A stretch of DNA of 53,745 bases. Source: an uncultured Lachnospiraceae bacterium (GTDB taxonomy: Bacteria; Bacillota; Clostridia; Lachnospirales; Lachnospiraceae). A program made the translations under genes and the position numbers. The notes under the pieces were generated by a model. That model did not search any database. It had not been told where the DNA came from and saw only the letters and a list, made by a program, of their open reading frames with translations. The stretch is taken from contig URRQ01000010.1 in NCBI GenBank assembly GCA_900550235.1, positions 1 through 53,745 of the forward strand, in the 5' to 3' direction. Every line of letters begins with the position of its first letter. The stretch's first letter is position 1. Shown here piece after piece: positions 44,147-51,777 of this stretch.

Positions 44147-44635
44147 ATGAAAGCGGCAATAATAGTAGCGAGTACATCGGGATACAAAGGGGAGAGAGAG
44201 GATAAGAGTGGACCGGCAGTAGCAAGAATGCTGAAACAAGTTGGGTTTGAGGTTAAATTTTTGAAAGTACTTCCGGATGACAAAATGATCCTTTCGGAAG
44301 TCATGAAAAAATTGGCAGACAATCACTTGGCGGATTTGATTGTAACTTCCGGAGGAACAGGCTTTGCGAAGGACGATTGTACTCCTGAGGCAACATTGGA
44401 AGTGATCGATAAAGAGATTCCGGGAATACCGGAAGCCATGCGAGCATACAGTATGCGTTTTACAAAGAGGGCAATGCTTTCCAGAGCGGTCGCAGGAATT
44501 CGAAAAGAATCAATCATTGTGAATTTGCCGGGAAGTCCAAAAGGAGCAAAAGAATGCTTGGAATTTGTACTTCCGGAATTAGTACACGGAATTGAAATTC
44601 TTACCGGTGAAGCGAAGGAGTGCGGTCGAGAGTAA
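44147..44635 (+). CDS. MogA/MoaB family molybdenum cofactor protein
   Basis: A 162-residue protein of the MogA/MoaB fold, which adenylates molybdopterin before molybdenum insertion. The substrate-binding motif LIVTSGGTGFAKDDCTPEAT is intact, and NLPGSPKGAKECLEF is at the C-terminal side. GGGGAGG stands before ATG 44147. It follows yqeC by 86 bases and completes the cofactor module. Whether it shares the hydroxylase promoter or has a weak one of its own is unclear. Confidence 0.92.
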   Translation: MKAAIIVASTSGYKGEREDKSGPAVARMLKQVGFEVKFLKVLPDDKMILSEVMKKLADNHLADLIVTSGGTGFAKDDCTPEATLEVIDKEIPGIPEAMRAYSMRFTKRAMLSRAVAGIRKESIIVNLPGSPKGAKECLEFVLPELVHGIEILTGEAKECGRE

Positions 44636-44651
44636 GGGGGAATACCGTTAG

Positions 44652-46346
44652 ATGGAAATGTGGATTGTAATTGTATTTGCAGCTCTCATCTTTTTGTTTT
44701 TGATCTTTCAGTTTTCTTACGATAATAAAATGCGTAGAAGAAGGTGGAAAGAGCGGTTTCAAAATGAATGGGGGACAGTACCAGAACGGGAATATGATTA
44801 TGCAGAGTTGGAGAAGATTTCTCGATACTTTGAGTACCAGTTAAAAAAAGGGAAGATAACCGAGCCATATATTGATGATATCACATGGAATGATTTAGAT
44901 ATGGATCGTGTCTTTGCATATGCGAATCATGCCAAATCTTCTCCGGGAGAGGAATATTTATACTATTTGCTCAGAACTCCGGTTTCTGATCAAACGGTCT
45001 TAGATGAAAGAGAACGTTTGATACGATTTTTTCAAACACATGAAAAAGAAAGACTGGAATTGGAACTGTGTTTTGCAGAAATCGGCAGAACAAGGAAATT
45101 TGCAATCAGTGATTACGTAGATCTTCTCGTTACGCTAAAAAAAGAAAAGAATGGGATTCATTATTTAGCGCTTGGAACGATTCCACTCGGTCTTTTATTG
45201 ATGACGGTATTACCACAGGGAGTAGGATTTCTTCTTATGATCGGGTTACTTGTGTTTGATATCTCCCAATATTATAAGAGAAAGGGAGAGATAGACCCGT
45301 ATTTGACAACATTTAGTCATATTATGAAAATGTTGAACGCAAGCAAAGAGTTGACAGGACTTCGAATTACAGAGGTGCAAGAGTATATAGATAGGATAGA
45401 ACATGCGCGAAATCAGTTTCGGAAGTTTGAAAGGGGTTCTACAATTCTGATGGCGAGAAATGGAGCAACAGGAAGCTTGGAAGACGCTGTTCTTGATTTT
45501 GTCAGGATGTTTACGCATATTGACTTATTAAAATTCAACTCCATGTTAGAAGAAGTGAAGAAAAACGTGAGTGAGATCGACGTGCTCGTTGACAATATCG
45601 GAGTATTAGATGCTATGATTTCTGCAGCGTCTTTTCGAGAGAGTCTCCCACTGTATGGAATTCCGGAATTTGTAAAGACAGAAAAAGCATTTGTGGAACT
45701 TCAAGACGTGTATCATTTGCTGATTGCAGAACCGGTTGCCAATTCTATCGTCGAAAAGAGAAGCGTATTACTGACGGGTTCGAATGCATCAGGAAAATCT
45801 ACTTTTTTGAAGACGGTTGCAATCAATGCGATTATTTCCCAAAGCTTGAATACCTGCACTGCAACATCTTATAAAGCAAGCTTTTTTCAGATATATTCTT
45901 CAATGGCGCTCAAAGATAATCTGCAGGGAAATGAAAGCTATTTTATTGTAGAGATTAAGTCATTAAAAAGAATACTATCTCATGCGGAAGATTCGCTTCC
46001 GATGTTGTGTTTTGTAGATGAAGTATTGAGAGGTACGAATACATTAGAAAGAATATCTGCATCTTCACAGATTTTAAAAAGCCTTGTGCGGGAAAATGTG
46101 TTATGTTTTGCGGCAACCCACGACTTGGAGTTGACGCAGATTTTGGAGAATGACTATAGTAACTATCATTTTCAAGAAGAGATACAGGAGAATGATATTC
46201 TATTTAATTATCAGTTATATAAGGGACGGGCAGTATCAAGAAATGCCATTCAATTGTTAAAAATCATCGGATATGATGAAGAAATAATAGAACATGCAGA
46301 ATATACGGCGGCACATTTTTTGGAAACAGGAGAATGGTCGTTATAA
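44652..46346 (+). CDS. Membrane-associated MutS-like ATPase
   Basis: A 564-residue protein with the ATPase domain of MutS but none of the mismatch-recognition domains. A transmembrane helix is at residues about 3-20 (WIVIVFAALIFLFLIF). A second hydrophobic pair lies around 171-205. The MutS-type ATPase has Walker A GSNASGKST at 375-383, an EIKSLKRIL signature stretch, Walker B LCFVDEVLRGTN and the switch ATHDLELT. Such short MutS-related proteins are common in Firmicutes and have no established role. They are unlikely to do mismatch repair. It overlaps the upstream frame of rnhA, and the two are probably cotranscribed. Confidence 0.87.
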   Translation: MEMWIVIVFAALIFLFLIFQFSYDNKMRRRRWKERFQNEWGTVPEREYDYAELEKISRYFEYQLKKGKITEPYIDDITWNDLDMDRVFAYANHAKSSPGEEYLYYLLRTPVSDQTVLDERERLIRFFQTHEKERLELELCFAEIGRTRKFAISDYVDLLVTLKKEKNGIHYLALGTIPLGLLLMTVLPQGVGFLLMIGLLVFDISQYYKRKGEIDPYLTTFSHIMKMLNASKELTGLRITEVQEYIDRIEHARNQFRKFERGSTILMARNGATGSLEDAVLDFVRMFTHIDLLKFNSMLEEVKKNVSEIDVLVDNIGVLDAMISAASFRESLPLYGIPEFVKTEKAFVELQDVYHLLIAEPVANSIVEKRSVLLTGSNASGKSTFLKTVAINAIISQSLNTCTATSYKASFFQIYSSMALKDNLQGNESYFIVEIKSLKRILSHAEDSLPMLCFVDEVLRGTNTLERISASSQILKSLVRENVLCFAATHDLELTQILENDYSNYHFQEEIQENDILFNYQLYKGRAVSRNAIQLLKIIGYDEEIIEHAEYTAAHFLETGEWSL

Positions 46347-46357
46347 AGGAAGATTAT

Positions 46358-46834
46358 ATGAATGTAAAAATATATACAGATGGAGCAGCTCGAGGAAATC
46401 CGGACGGTCCGGGAGGTTTCGGAACAGTATTGGAATATGTGGACTCGAGAGGGGAACTTCATACAAAAGAGATTTCCCAAGGATATAAAAAAACAACTAA
46501 TAATCGTATGGAATTAATGGCAGTTATTGCCGGACTGGAGGCGCTAAATCGCCCTTGCAATGTGGAACTCTATTCAGACTCCAAATATGTAGTAGATGCT
46601 TTTAATCAGAAGTGGATCGATGGTTGGTTAAAGAAAGGCTGGAAACGAGGGAAGAATGAGCCTGTGAAAAATGTAGATTTGTGGAAACGTCTGTTAGAGG
46701 CAAAACAACCCCATGCGGTTACTTTTATTTGGGTCAAAGGTCATGATGGACATCCGCAGAACGAACGATGTGATACACTTGCTACCACAGCAGCAGATGG
46801 AGAAAATCTCATTGACGATGTGATAGAATCATGA
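46358..46834 (+). CDS. rnhA: Ribonuclease HI
   Basis: RNase HI of 158 residues, degrades the RNA strand of RNA-DNA hybrids. The catalytic acidic residues are in YTDGAARGNP (D8), NNRMELMAVIAGLE, YSDSKYVVDAF and the final NERCDTLAT. The basic loop WLKKGWKRGKNEPVKN is the handle region of the E. coli type. The frame is open from 46334, but ATG 46358 has AAGGAAG (46346-46352) upstream and gives the family N-terminus. The promoter of rnpB lies within its last codons. Confidence 0.97.
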   Translation: MNVKIYTDGAARGNPDGPGGFGTVLEYVDSRGELHTKEISQGYKKTTNNRMELMAVIAGLEALNRPCNVELYSDSKYVVDAFNQKWIDGWLKKGWKRGKNEPVKNVDLWKRLLEAKQPHAVTFIWVKGHDGHPQNERCDTLATTAADGENLIDDVIES

Positions 46835-46840
46835 TACAAT
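46812..46840 (+). promoter_or_regulatory. Promoter of rnpB, inside the 3' end of rnhA
   Basis: TTGACG (46812-46817), 17 bases, TACAAT (46835-46840). The predicted start near 46847 is a few bases before helix P1 of RNase P RNA. The -35 overlaps the last codons of rnhA. Confidence 0.75.
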
Positions 46841-46851
46841 AAGAAACTGAT

Positions 46852-47420
46852 GTATAAGTAAGACAGACGGTCGCAGCTGCAAGCGCCGAAAGGCCGCAGG
46901 TGAGGAAAGTCCGGGCTTCGTAGGGCAGGATGCCGGATAACGTCCGGTGGAGGCGACTCCAAGGATAGTGCAACAGAAATGTACCGCGTTAGCAATGAGC
47001 CATGCAGATTGTCGTAGCAGGCAATTTGGTAAGTTTACTTACCGAAGTGCATGTTTACGACAATCTATACGGCGAATGCCGCGTAACGAGAATTGCGTTG
47101 CAATTCGAGTTACAAGCATGGCTCATAAAACAGTAAGATTACGACAATCTATACGGCGAATGCCGTGTAACGAGAATTGCTATGCAATTCGAGTTGTCTG
47201 CATGGCTCATTGCTAACGTAAGGGTGGAAGGGCAGTGTAAGAGACTACCGCCTTGTTGGTAACAACAAGGGCATATGTAAACCCCATCCGAAGCAAGACC
47301 GAATGAAAACAATGTGGCGGCCCGTCACGTTTTAGGTAGGTTGCTTGAACCTGCTGGTAACGGCAGGTCTAGATAGATGACCGTCCAATGACATAACCCG
47401 GCTTATCGTCTTGCTTATAC
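46852..47420 (+). ncRNA. rnpB: RNase P RNA with a greatly expanded P12 region
   Basis: Catalytic RNA of RNase P, which matures tRNA 5' ends. The ends form P1, a 13-bp helix between 46852-46864 and 47408-47420. Universal segments are present: GAGGAAAGTCCGGGC (46902-46916), AGTGCAACAGAAA (46967-46979), TAAGGGTGGAAGGG (47219-47232), a GGTAGGTTGCTTGAACC stretch (47335-47351) and ACATAACCCGGCTTATCG near the 3' end. The layout is that of class A. The total is about 569 nt, whereas about 340-400 nt is usual. The excess is one block at 46986-47219 in the P12 position. P1 and the core look undamaged, so the gene should be functional. Confidence 0.95.
46986..47219 (+). repeat. P12 expansion: 22-bp closing helix around two structured tandem repeats
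   Basis: The block is closed by a perfect helix (46987-47008 with 47197-47218, plus a G-U pair). Inside, 47006-47016 can pair with 47056-47066 around an inner GGTAAG-TTTA-CTTACC hairpin (47028-47043). Two 72-nt copies follow, 47055-47126 and 47139-47210, with 65 of 72 positions identical and a period of 84. Each copy contains CGGC-GAAT-GCCG and a longer hairpin of the form AAC-GA-GAATTGC-loop-GCAATTC-GA-GTT, whose GA/GA internal loop would form tandem G-A pairs. Confidence 0.85.
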
Positions 47421-47444
47421 TCAAATAATAAAATACTGTATAAT

Positions 47445-47476
47445 AAAAAGTTGGGACAAAAATCCCAACTTTTTTG
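47445..47476. terminator. Terminator of rnpB, shared with pyrI
   Basis: AAAAAGTTGGG (47445-47455) pairs with CCCAACTTTTT (47464-47474), with T and A tracts on the two sides. It can end both rnpB and the convergent pyrBI transcript. Confidence 0.92.
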
Positions 47477-47481
47477 TATCT

Positions 47482-47919
47482 CTATTTCTTTTTATATCTT
47501 TGCTCACAGTATTTACATCTGTATTCTTCTTTCTCAGGGTCAGTTAAAACAAATACATGATCCAAGCCTTGTTCAACAGATGTGATGCATCTTGGATTTT
47601 TGCATCTGATCACATTGACAATCTGTTTCGGAAGAGAAAGTTCCATTTTTTCTACAATTTTATTTTGCTGAATAATATTTACCGTAATGTTATGGTCAAT
47701 AAATCCTAAAATATCAAGATCGATTACATCAATCGGACATTCGATTTTCATAATGTCTTTTTTTCCCATTTTGTTACTGCGTGCATTTTTAATAATTGCA
47801 ACTGTACAGTCCAATTTGTCCAATCTTAGGTATTTATAAATATCCATACTTTTTCCGGCCTGAATATGGTCAAGAACAAATCCTTCTTCAATACTGCTTA
47901 CATTTAAAGTACTGCTCAT
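47482..47919 (-). CDS. pyrI: Aspartate carbamoyltransferase regulatory subunit
   Basis: PyrI, 145 residues, binds nucleotides (CTP/ATP in the E. coli enzyme) and controls the PyrB catalytic trimers. The N-terminal allosteric domain starts LNVSSIEEGFVLDHIQAGKSMDIYKYL. The C-terminal zinc domain carries the four cysteines CKNPRC and CKYC, which bind zinc and contact PyrB. AAAGGAGG lies upstream on the minus strand, 16 bases after pyrB. Its presence implies allosteric control of the first committed pyrimidine step. Confidence 0.97.
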   Translation of the reverse strand: MSSTLNVSSIEEGFVLDHIQAGKSMDIYKYLRLDKLDCTVAIIKNARSNKMGKKDIMKIECPIDVIDLDILGFIDHNITVNIIQQNKIVEKMELSLPKQIVNVIRCKNPRCITSVEQGLDHVFVLTDPEKEEYRCKYCEQRYKKK

Positions 47920-47935
47920 TGTATGTAATCCTCCT

Positions 47936-48856
47936 TTATGAAACCTTAATGTCTAAAAGTGTCAGAATCAATGCCATACGTACGTATACTCCGTATTGTG
48001 CCTGTTTGAAATAAAGTGCACGTGGATCATTATCTACTTCTACAGCGATCTCATTGACTCTTGGAAGCGGATGTAAAACAATCATGTCTTCTTTGGCAAG
48101 AGCCATTTTAGCTGCATCCAAGATATAGAAATCTTTCATGCGCACATAATCTTCCTCATTGAAGAAACGTTCTTTCTGAACACGTGTCATATACAGCATA
48201 TCGAGATTGCCGATGGCAGCCTCCAAACTCTCTACCTCTTCATAAGGAATGTTGTTTTTATCGAGTACATCTTTACGGATATATCCCGGCAGACGAAGTT
48301 CTTCTGGAGAGATCAATACAAATTTAATATTTTCATATCTTACAAGTGCATGAATCAAAGAATGCACGGTACGTCCAAATTTTAAATCTCCGCAAAGTCC
48401 GATTGTCATATTATCCAAACGTCCTTTTTCGGAACGGATAGTAAGCAAGTCAGTCAATGTCTGTGTCGGATGCTGATGGCCGCCATCCCCTGCATTGATA
48501 ACCGGAATGCCGGAATGAGTAGCTGCAACAAGCGCCGCACCTTCTTTTGGATGTCTCATCGCTGCAATATCTGCATAGCAGGAAGCCATACGGATTGTGT
48601 CTGCGACACTTTCTCCTTTTGCAGCAGAGCTTGAGTTTGCGGATGAGAAACCAAGAACACTGCCACCGAGGTTCAGCATTGCTGCTTCATGGCTGAGTCT
48701 TGTTCTTGTACTCGGTTCATAAAACATTGTGATTAGTTTTTTTCCTTCACATGCATGCGCATATTTTTCAGGATGCGCTTCGATGTCATTGGCAAGATCC
48801 AGAAGCTTGTCTGTCTCCTCCACGGAAAAATCAAGTGGGTTCAGTAAATGTCTCAT
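47936..48856 (-). CDS. pyrB: Aspartate carbamoyltransferase catalytic subunit
   Basis: PyrB, 306 residues, condenses carbamoyl phosphate with aspartate, the committed step of pyrimidine synthesis. The carbamoyl-phosphate site FYEPSTRTRLSHEAA is near residue 50. The motif HQHPTQTLTDLLTI is near 130, and the aspartate-side loop TRVQKERF near 230. AGGAGG precedes the ATG on the minus strand. No other pyr genes are adjacent. The transcript would begin about 220 bases upstream, giving a long leader with hairpins. Confidence 0.97.
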   Translation of the reverse strand: MRHLLNPLDFSVEETDKLLDLANDIEAHPEKYAHACEGKKLITMFYEPSTRTRLSHEAAMLNLGGSVLGFSSANSSSAAKGESVADTIRMASCYADIAAMRHPKEGAALVAATHSGIPVINAGDGGHQHPTQTLTDLLTIRSEKGRLDNMTIGLCGDLKFGRTVHSLIHALVRYENIKFVLISPEELRLPGYIRKDVLDKNNIPYEEVESLEAAIGNLDMLYMTRVQKERFFNEEDYVRMKDFYILDAAKMALAKEDMIVLHPLPRVNEIAVEVDNDPRALYFKQAQYGVYVRMALILTLLDIKVS

Positions 48857-49080
48857 AAAAATCCTCCTAACCGTATATGAAAAATTTTCTTTTGTATCCT
48901 TTTTAAAATCTCATAAAAGACCGTAGTGTTTCCGGACACCGCAGAATAGAATTGTCGGTATCGATTTCTTAATATAAAAACTGTACTAACGGGTAAATAA
49001 TGTTACGATTTTATTTAGAATAGAAATGTTATTGGTTATATTTGTAAAAAGTGAATTAGCCTCCTATTCACGCATTTTTA
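48857..49080 (-). promoter_or_regulatory. Leader of pyrBI with two hairpins
   Basis: Transcription on the minus strand should start near 49076. Almost at once GTGAAT (49071-49066) pairs with ATTCAC (49056-49051) around a loop containing AGGAGG, followed by five Us (49050-49046): the form of an intrinsic terminator at about +30. A second weaker hairpin, CGGTGT...ACACTACGG near 48921-48943, is followed by TCTTTT. No PyrR-binding consensus was recognised. The rest is A/T-rich and shows no gene. Attenuation is plausible but unproven. Confidence 0.45.
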
Positions 49081-49082
49081 CT

Positions 49083-49111
49083 ATCATATAATAAAACAGG
49101 ATTTTTTTCAA
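49083..49111 (-). promoter_or_regulatory. Promoter of pyrBI
   Basis: On the minus strand: TTGAAA (49111-49106), 17 bases, TATGAT (49088-49083). Confidence 0.75.
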
Positions 49112-49239
49112 CCACTTTCAACATTTATTTTTCTTTTCGTTGAATTTTATAGAAGCTAGGAAGAGAAGTTTACTGAGTTTATATACTAAAAATAGACAGA
49201 TTATTGTATGAAATGATAGATTTTACAGAAAAAATGTAT

Positions 49240-49245
49240 TATAAT
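49240..49245 (+). promoter_or_regulatory. Possible -10 element for pheA
   Basis: TATAAT at 49240-49245 lies 40 bases before the pheA start. No convincing -35 was found at 16-18 bases upstream, so this is tentative. The stretch 49112-49239 shows nothing else recognisable. Confidence 0.35.
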
Positions 49246-49284
49246 ACAAAAAGAATTTTTACAATAAATAAAGAGGTGGATCGT

Positions 49285-50412
49285 ATGTCACTTGAAAATA
49301 TTAGAAAGAAGCTGGATGTTATCGATGAACAGATCGTAAAATTATATGAAGAAAGAATGCAGCTTTGTGAAGAAGTTGGAATTGATAAAGTAAAGACCGG
49401 TAAGAAAGTGTATGACAAACAGAGAGAGAACGAAAAATTAGCAGTTTTGATGTCAAAAGCATCGAATGAATTTAATAGAAGAGGAATTAAAGAATTATTC
49501 GAACAGATTATGTCAATGAGTCGCAAACGACAATATCAGATTTTGGGAAATCATGGAGTCTTTGGAAGAACTTCATTTATTGAATTGGATACTTTGCAAA
49601 GCGAGAATGCAAGACTTGTTTTTCAAGGAGTGGAAGGAGCCTATAGTCAAGCGGCGCTTCAGCAGTTTTTTGGAGATAATAAGAACGTATTTCATGTAGA
49701 TACATTTCGAGATGCAATGGAAGCGATAGAAGAGGGTTCAGCTGATTTTGCAGTCCTTCCGATTGAAAATTCTTCTGCCGGAGCAGTTAGCCAAGTATAT
49801 GATCTTCTTGTAGAGTTTGAAAATTATATCGTAGGAGAGGTTGTCATTCCGATTCGGCATACGCTTGCAGGAATTGCAGGAACAAAACTGGACGAGATTG
49901 AGCGGGTATATTCCCACCCACAAGGGTTGATGCAAAGCGCCAGATTTTTAGATGGGCATGGAGCATGGCAGCAGATTAGTGTTGCGAATACAGCGATGGC
50001 AGCAAAAAAAGTTTTAGAGGACGGTAGTCGAAACGAGGCGGCAATCTGTAGTGAATATGCCGCAGAAATCTATGGGTTGGAAATTCTTCAAAGAGAAATC
50101 AACAGTAGTGAGAAGAATTCTACAAGATTTATCATTGTGACGAATCAGAAAGTATTTTTAAAAGATGCAAAAAAAATAAGCATTTGCTTTGAAATTGCAC
50201 ATGAGAGTGGTTCCTTGTATCATTTGTTGTCTCATTTCATTTATAATAACTTAAATATGACAAAAATCGAATCCCGACCGATTGAAGATCGACCGTGGGA
50301 ATACAGATTCTTTATTGATTTCGACGGAAATATGTCTGATGGAGCAGTGAAAAATGCTATTCGAGGTCTGCGAGAAGAAGCAAGGAATTTGAAGATACTA
50401 GGAAACTATTAG
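49285..50412 (+). CDS. pheA: Bifunctional chorismate mutase / prephenate dehydratase
   Basis: P-protein of 375 residues, turns chorismate into prephenate and then phenylpyruvate for phenylalanine. The chorismate mutase helix bundle occupies about 1-85 (LENIRKKLDVIDEQIVKLYEER is the AroQ signature). The prephenate dehydratase domain, about 105-285, shows FQGVEGAYSQAAL, LPIENSSAGAV and the catalytic STRFIIV. A C-terminal ACT domain (about 295-370) with ESRPIEDRPWEYRF should bind phenylalanine for feedback. The frame opens at 49204, but ATG 49285 with AGAGGTGG (49272-49279) gives the family start. Confidence 0.95.
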   Translation: MSLENIRKKLDVIDEQIVKLYEERMQLCEEVGIDKVKTGKKVYDKQRENEKLAVLMSKASNEFNRRGIKELFEQIMSMSRKRQYQILGNHGVFGRTSFIELDTLQSENARLVFQGVEGAYSQAALQQFFGDNKNVFHVDTFRDAMEAIEEGSADFAVLPIENSSAGAVSQVYDLLVEFENYIVGEVVIPIRHTLAGIAGTKLDEIERVYSHPQGLMQSARFLDGHGAWQQISVANTAMAAKKVLEDGSRNEAAICSEYAAEIYGLEILQREINSSEKNSTRFIIVTNQKVFLKDAKKISICFEIAHESGSLYHLLSHFIYNNLNMTKIESRPIEDRPWEYRFFIDFDGNMSDGAVKNAIRGLREEARNLKILGNY

Positions 50413-50438
50413 AAATAAGGTACAAAGAAGGTGAAGGA

Positions 50439-51728
50439 ATGAGAATCAATGAATTGATCTTGTATAGACATATGGAGCATGAGAAGGCATTGAAAGATAT
50501 GGCTTTTCTCATGGAAGAGTATGACAATACATATTACAACAGAGAAGATCTAAAAGGACTACTCTATGAATGTGTGCACGAGATATTGGAGCTTTCTGTA
50601 AAACATGGATTGGAAGGAAATCTTTGGCATACGTATTTGACGTTTCTTCTTGCAAACGATGAAAATGCGTATAGTACAGCGTGTGAGATCGTGGGAGAAG
50701 TAGACGGAAGTATCAATGATGCTGCTCTTCATGATTTTCAGATTTTTAAAGAATTGTTTGATTATGATTTTCAAAAATTAGCGAAAAATCTGTCGAAAGA
50801 ATGTATTTTGCTCTTAACAAAGTATTCCAATGGAAGCGGACAAGGCAGTATATTCAATCAGAGAATCAGAAATCGAATCTGTATATTGGCGAAAGCGCTT
50901 GGTCAGACAAAAGATGTGAATGAATTCAAGAAAACAATTACACAGTTTTATAAAGAATTTGGTGTAGGAAAGTTCGGACTTCATAAAGCGTTCCGTATAG
51001 AGCATGCTGAAAAAGGGGCTGAGATCATACCTATCACAAAAACGGCGCATGTATACCTAGATGATCTGGTGGGCTATGAACTGGCAAAGAAAAAACTGGT
51101 TGATAATACGGAAGCGTTCGTATCCGGGAAAAAGGCAAATAATTGTCTATTATTTGGAGATGCGGGAACGGGAAAATCTACTTCGATCAAAGCAATATTG
51201 AATCAGTATTATGATAGAGGACTTCGTATGATTGAAGTGTATAAGCATCAGTTTCAAGATTTGAATGATGTGATCGCACAGATTAAGAATCGTAACTATA
51301 AATTTATCATTTATATGGACGACTTATCTTTTGAAGAATTTGAAATAGAATATAAGTATCTAAAAGCAGTTATCGAGGGCGGATTAGAGAAAAAACCAGA
51401 TAATGTTCTAATCTATGCGACATCTAATCGTAGACATCTTATCCGGGAAACATTCCGCGATAAGAGTGATCGAGATGAAGAACTACATACCAATGACACA
51501 GTACAAGAAAAGCTCTCTTTATTTGCAAGGTTTGGAGTTACCATTTATTTTGGAGGACCAAGTAAAAAGGAATTTCAGAATATTGTGGCATCGCTTGCTC
51601 AAAAGGCCGGGATTCAAATGAATGAAGAAGAACTACTGCTACAGGCAAATCAGTGGGAACTAAGTCACGGAGGATTGTCCGGCAGAACGGCACAGCAATT
51701 TGTTGACTATCTACTGGGAAAAGAATAA
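50439..51728 (+). CDS. DUF815 family AAA-type ATPase
   Basis: ATP-binding protein of 429 residues in the DUF815 family. The N-terminal 200 residues are helical and family-specific. The ATPase domain carries Walker A LLFGDAGTGKSTS (240-247 core), Walker B FIIYMDDLSFE and a sensor region IYATSNRRHLI. Arginine-rich C-terminal motifs follow (GGLSGRTAQQFVDYL). It resembles small AAA loaders, but no function is established. It begins 26 bases after pheA and is probably cotranscribed, ending in a strong terminator. Confidence 0.85.
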   Translation: MRINELILYRHMEHEKALKDMAFLMEEYDNTYYNREDLKGLLYECVHEILELSVKHGLEGNLWHTYLTFLLANDENAYSTACEIVGEVDGSINDAALHDFQIFKELFDYDFQKLAKNLSKECILLLTKYSNGSGQGSIFNQRIRNRICILAKALGQTKDVNEFKKTITQFYKEFGVGKFGLHKAFRIEHAEKGAEIIPITKTAHVYLDDLVGYELAKKKLVDNTEAFVSGKKANNCLLFGDAGTGKSTSIKAILNQYYDRGLRMIEVYKHQFQDLNDVIAQIKNRNYKFIIYMDDLSFEEFEIEYKYLKAVIEGGLEKKPDNVLIYATSNRRHLIRETFRDKSDRDEELHTNDTVQEKLSLFARFGVTIYFGGPSKKEFQNIVASLAQKAGIQMNEEELLLQANQWELSHGGLSGRTAQQFVDYLLGKE

Positions 51729-51770
51729 AAAAATGTTGGATCATGCAATTGTCATGGTCCAACATTTTTT
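51727..51770 (+). terminator. Terminator after the DUF815 gene
   Basis: An A-tract-flanked hairpin, AATGTTGGATCATG with CATGGTCCAACATT around CAATTGT, ends in six Ts. It also faces the convergent RqcH gene end at 51778. Confidence 0.93.
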
Positions 51771-51777
51771 ACTTGTG

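Noticed and set aside
46947..47216. Open frame of 89 codons with an internal repeat of LRQSIRRMP type
   Set aside because: It lies wholly inside rnpB. The protein repeat only reflects the 84-nt RNA repeat, whose period is a multiple of three.
47219..47232. TAAGGGTGGAAGGG resembles the T-box antiterminator motif
   Set aside because: It is the conserved RNase P RNA segment following P12, not a T-box. No aminoacyl-tRNA synthetase or amino acid gene follows.
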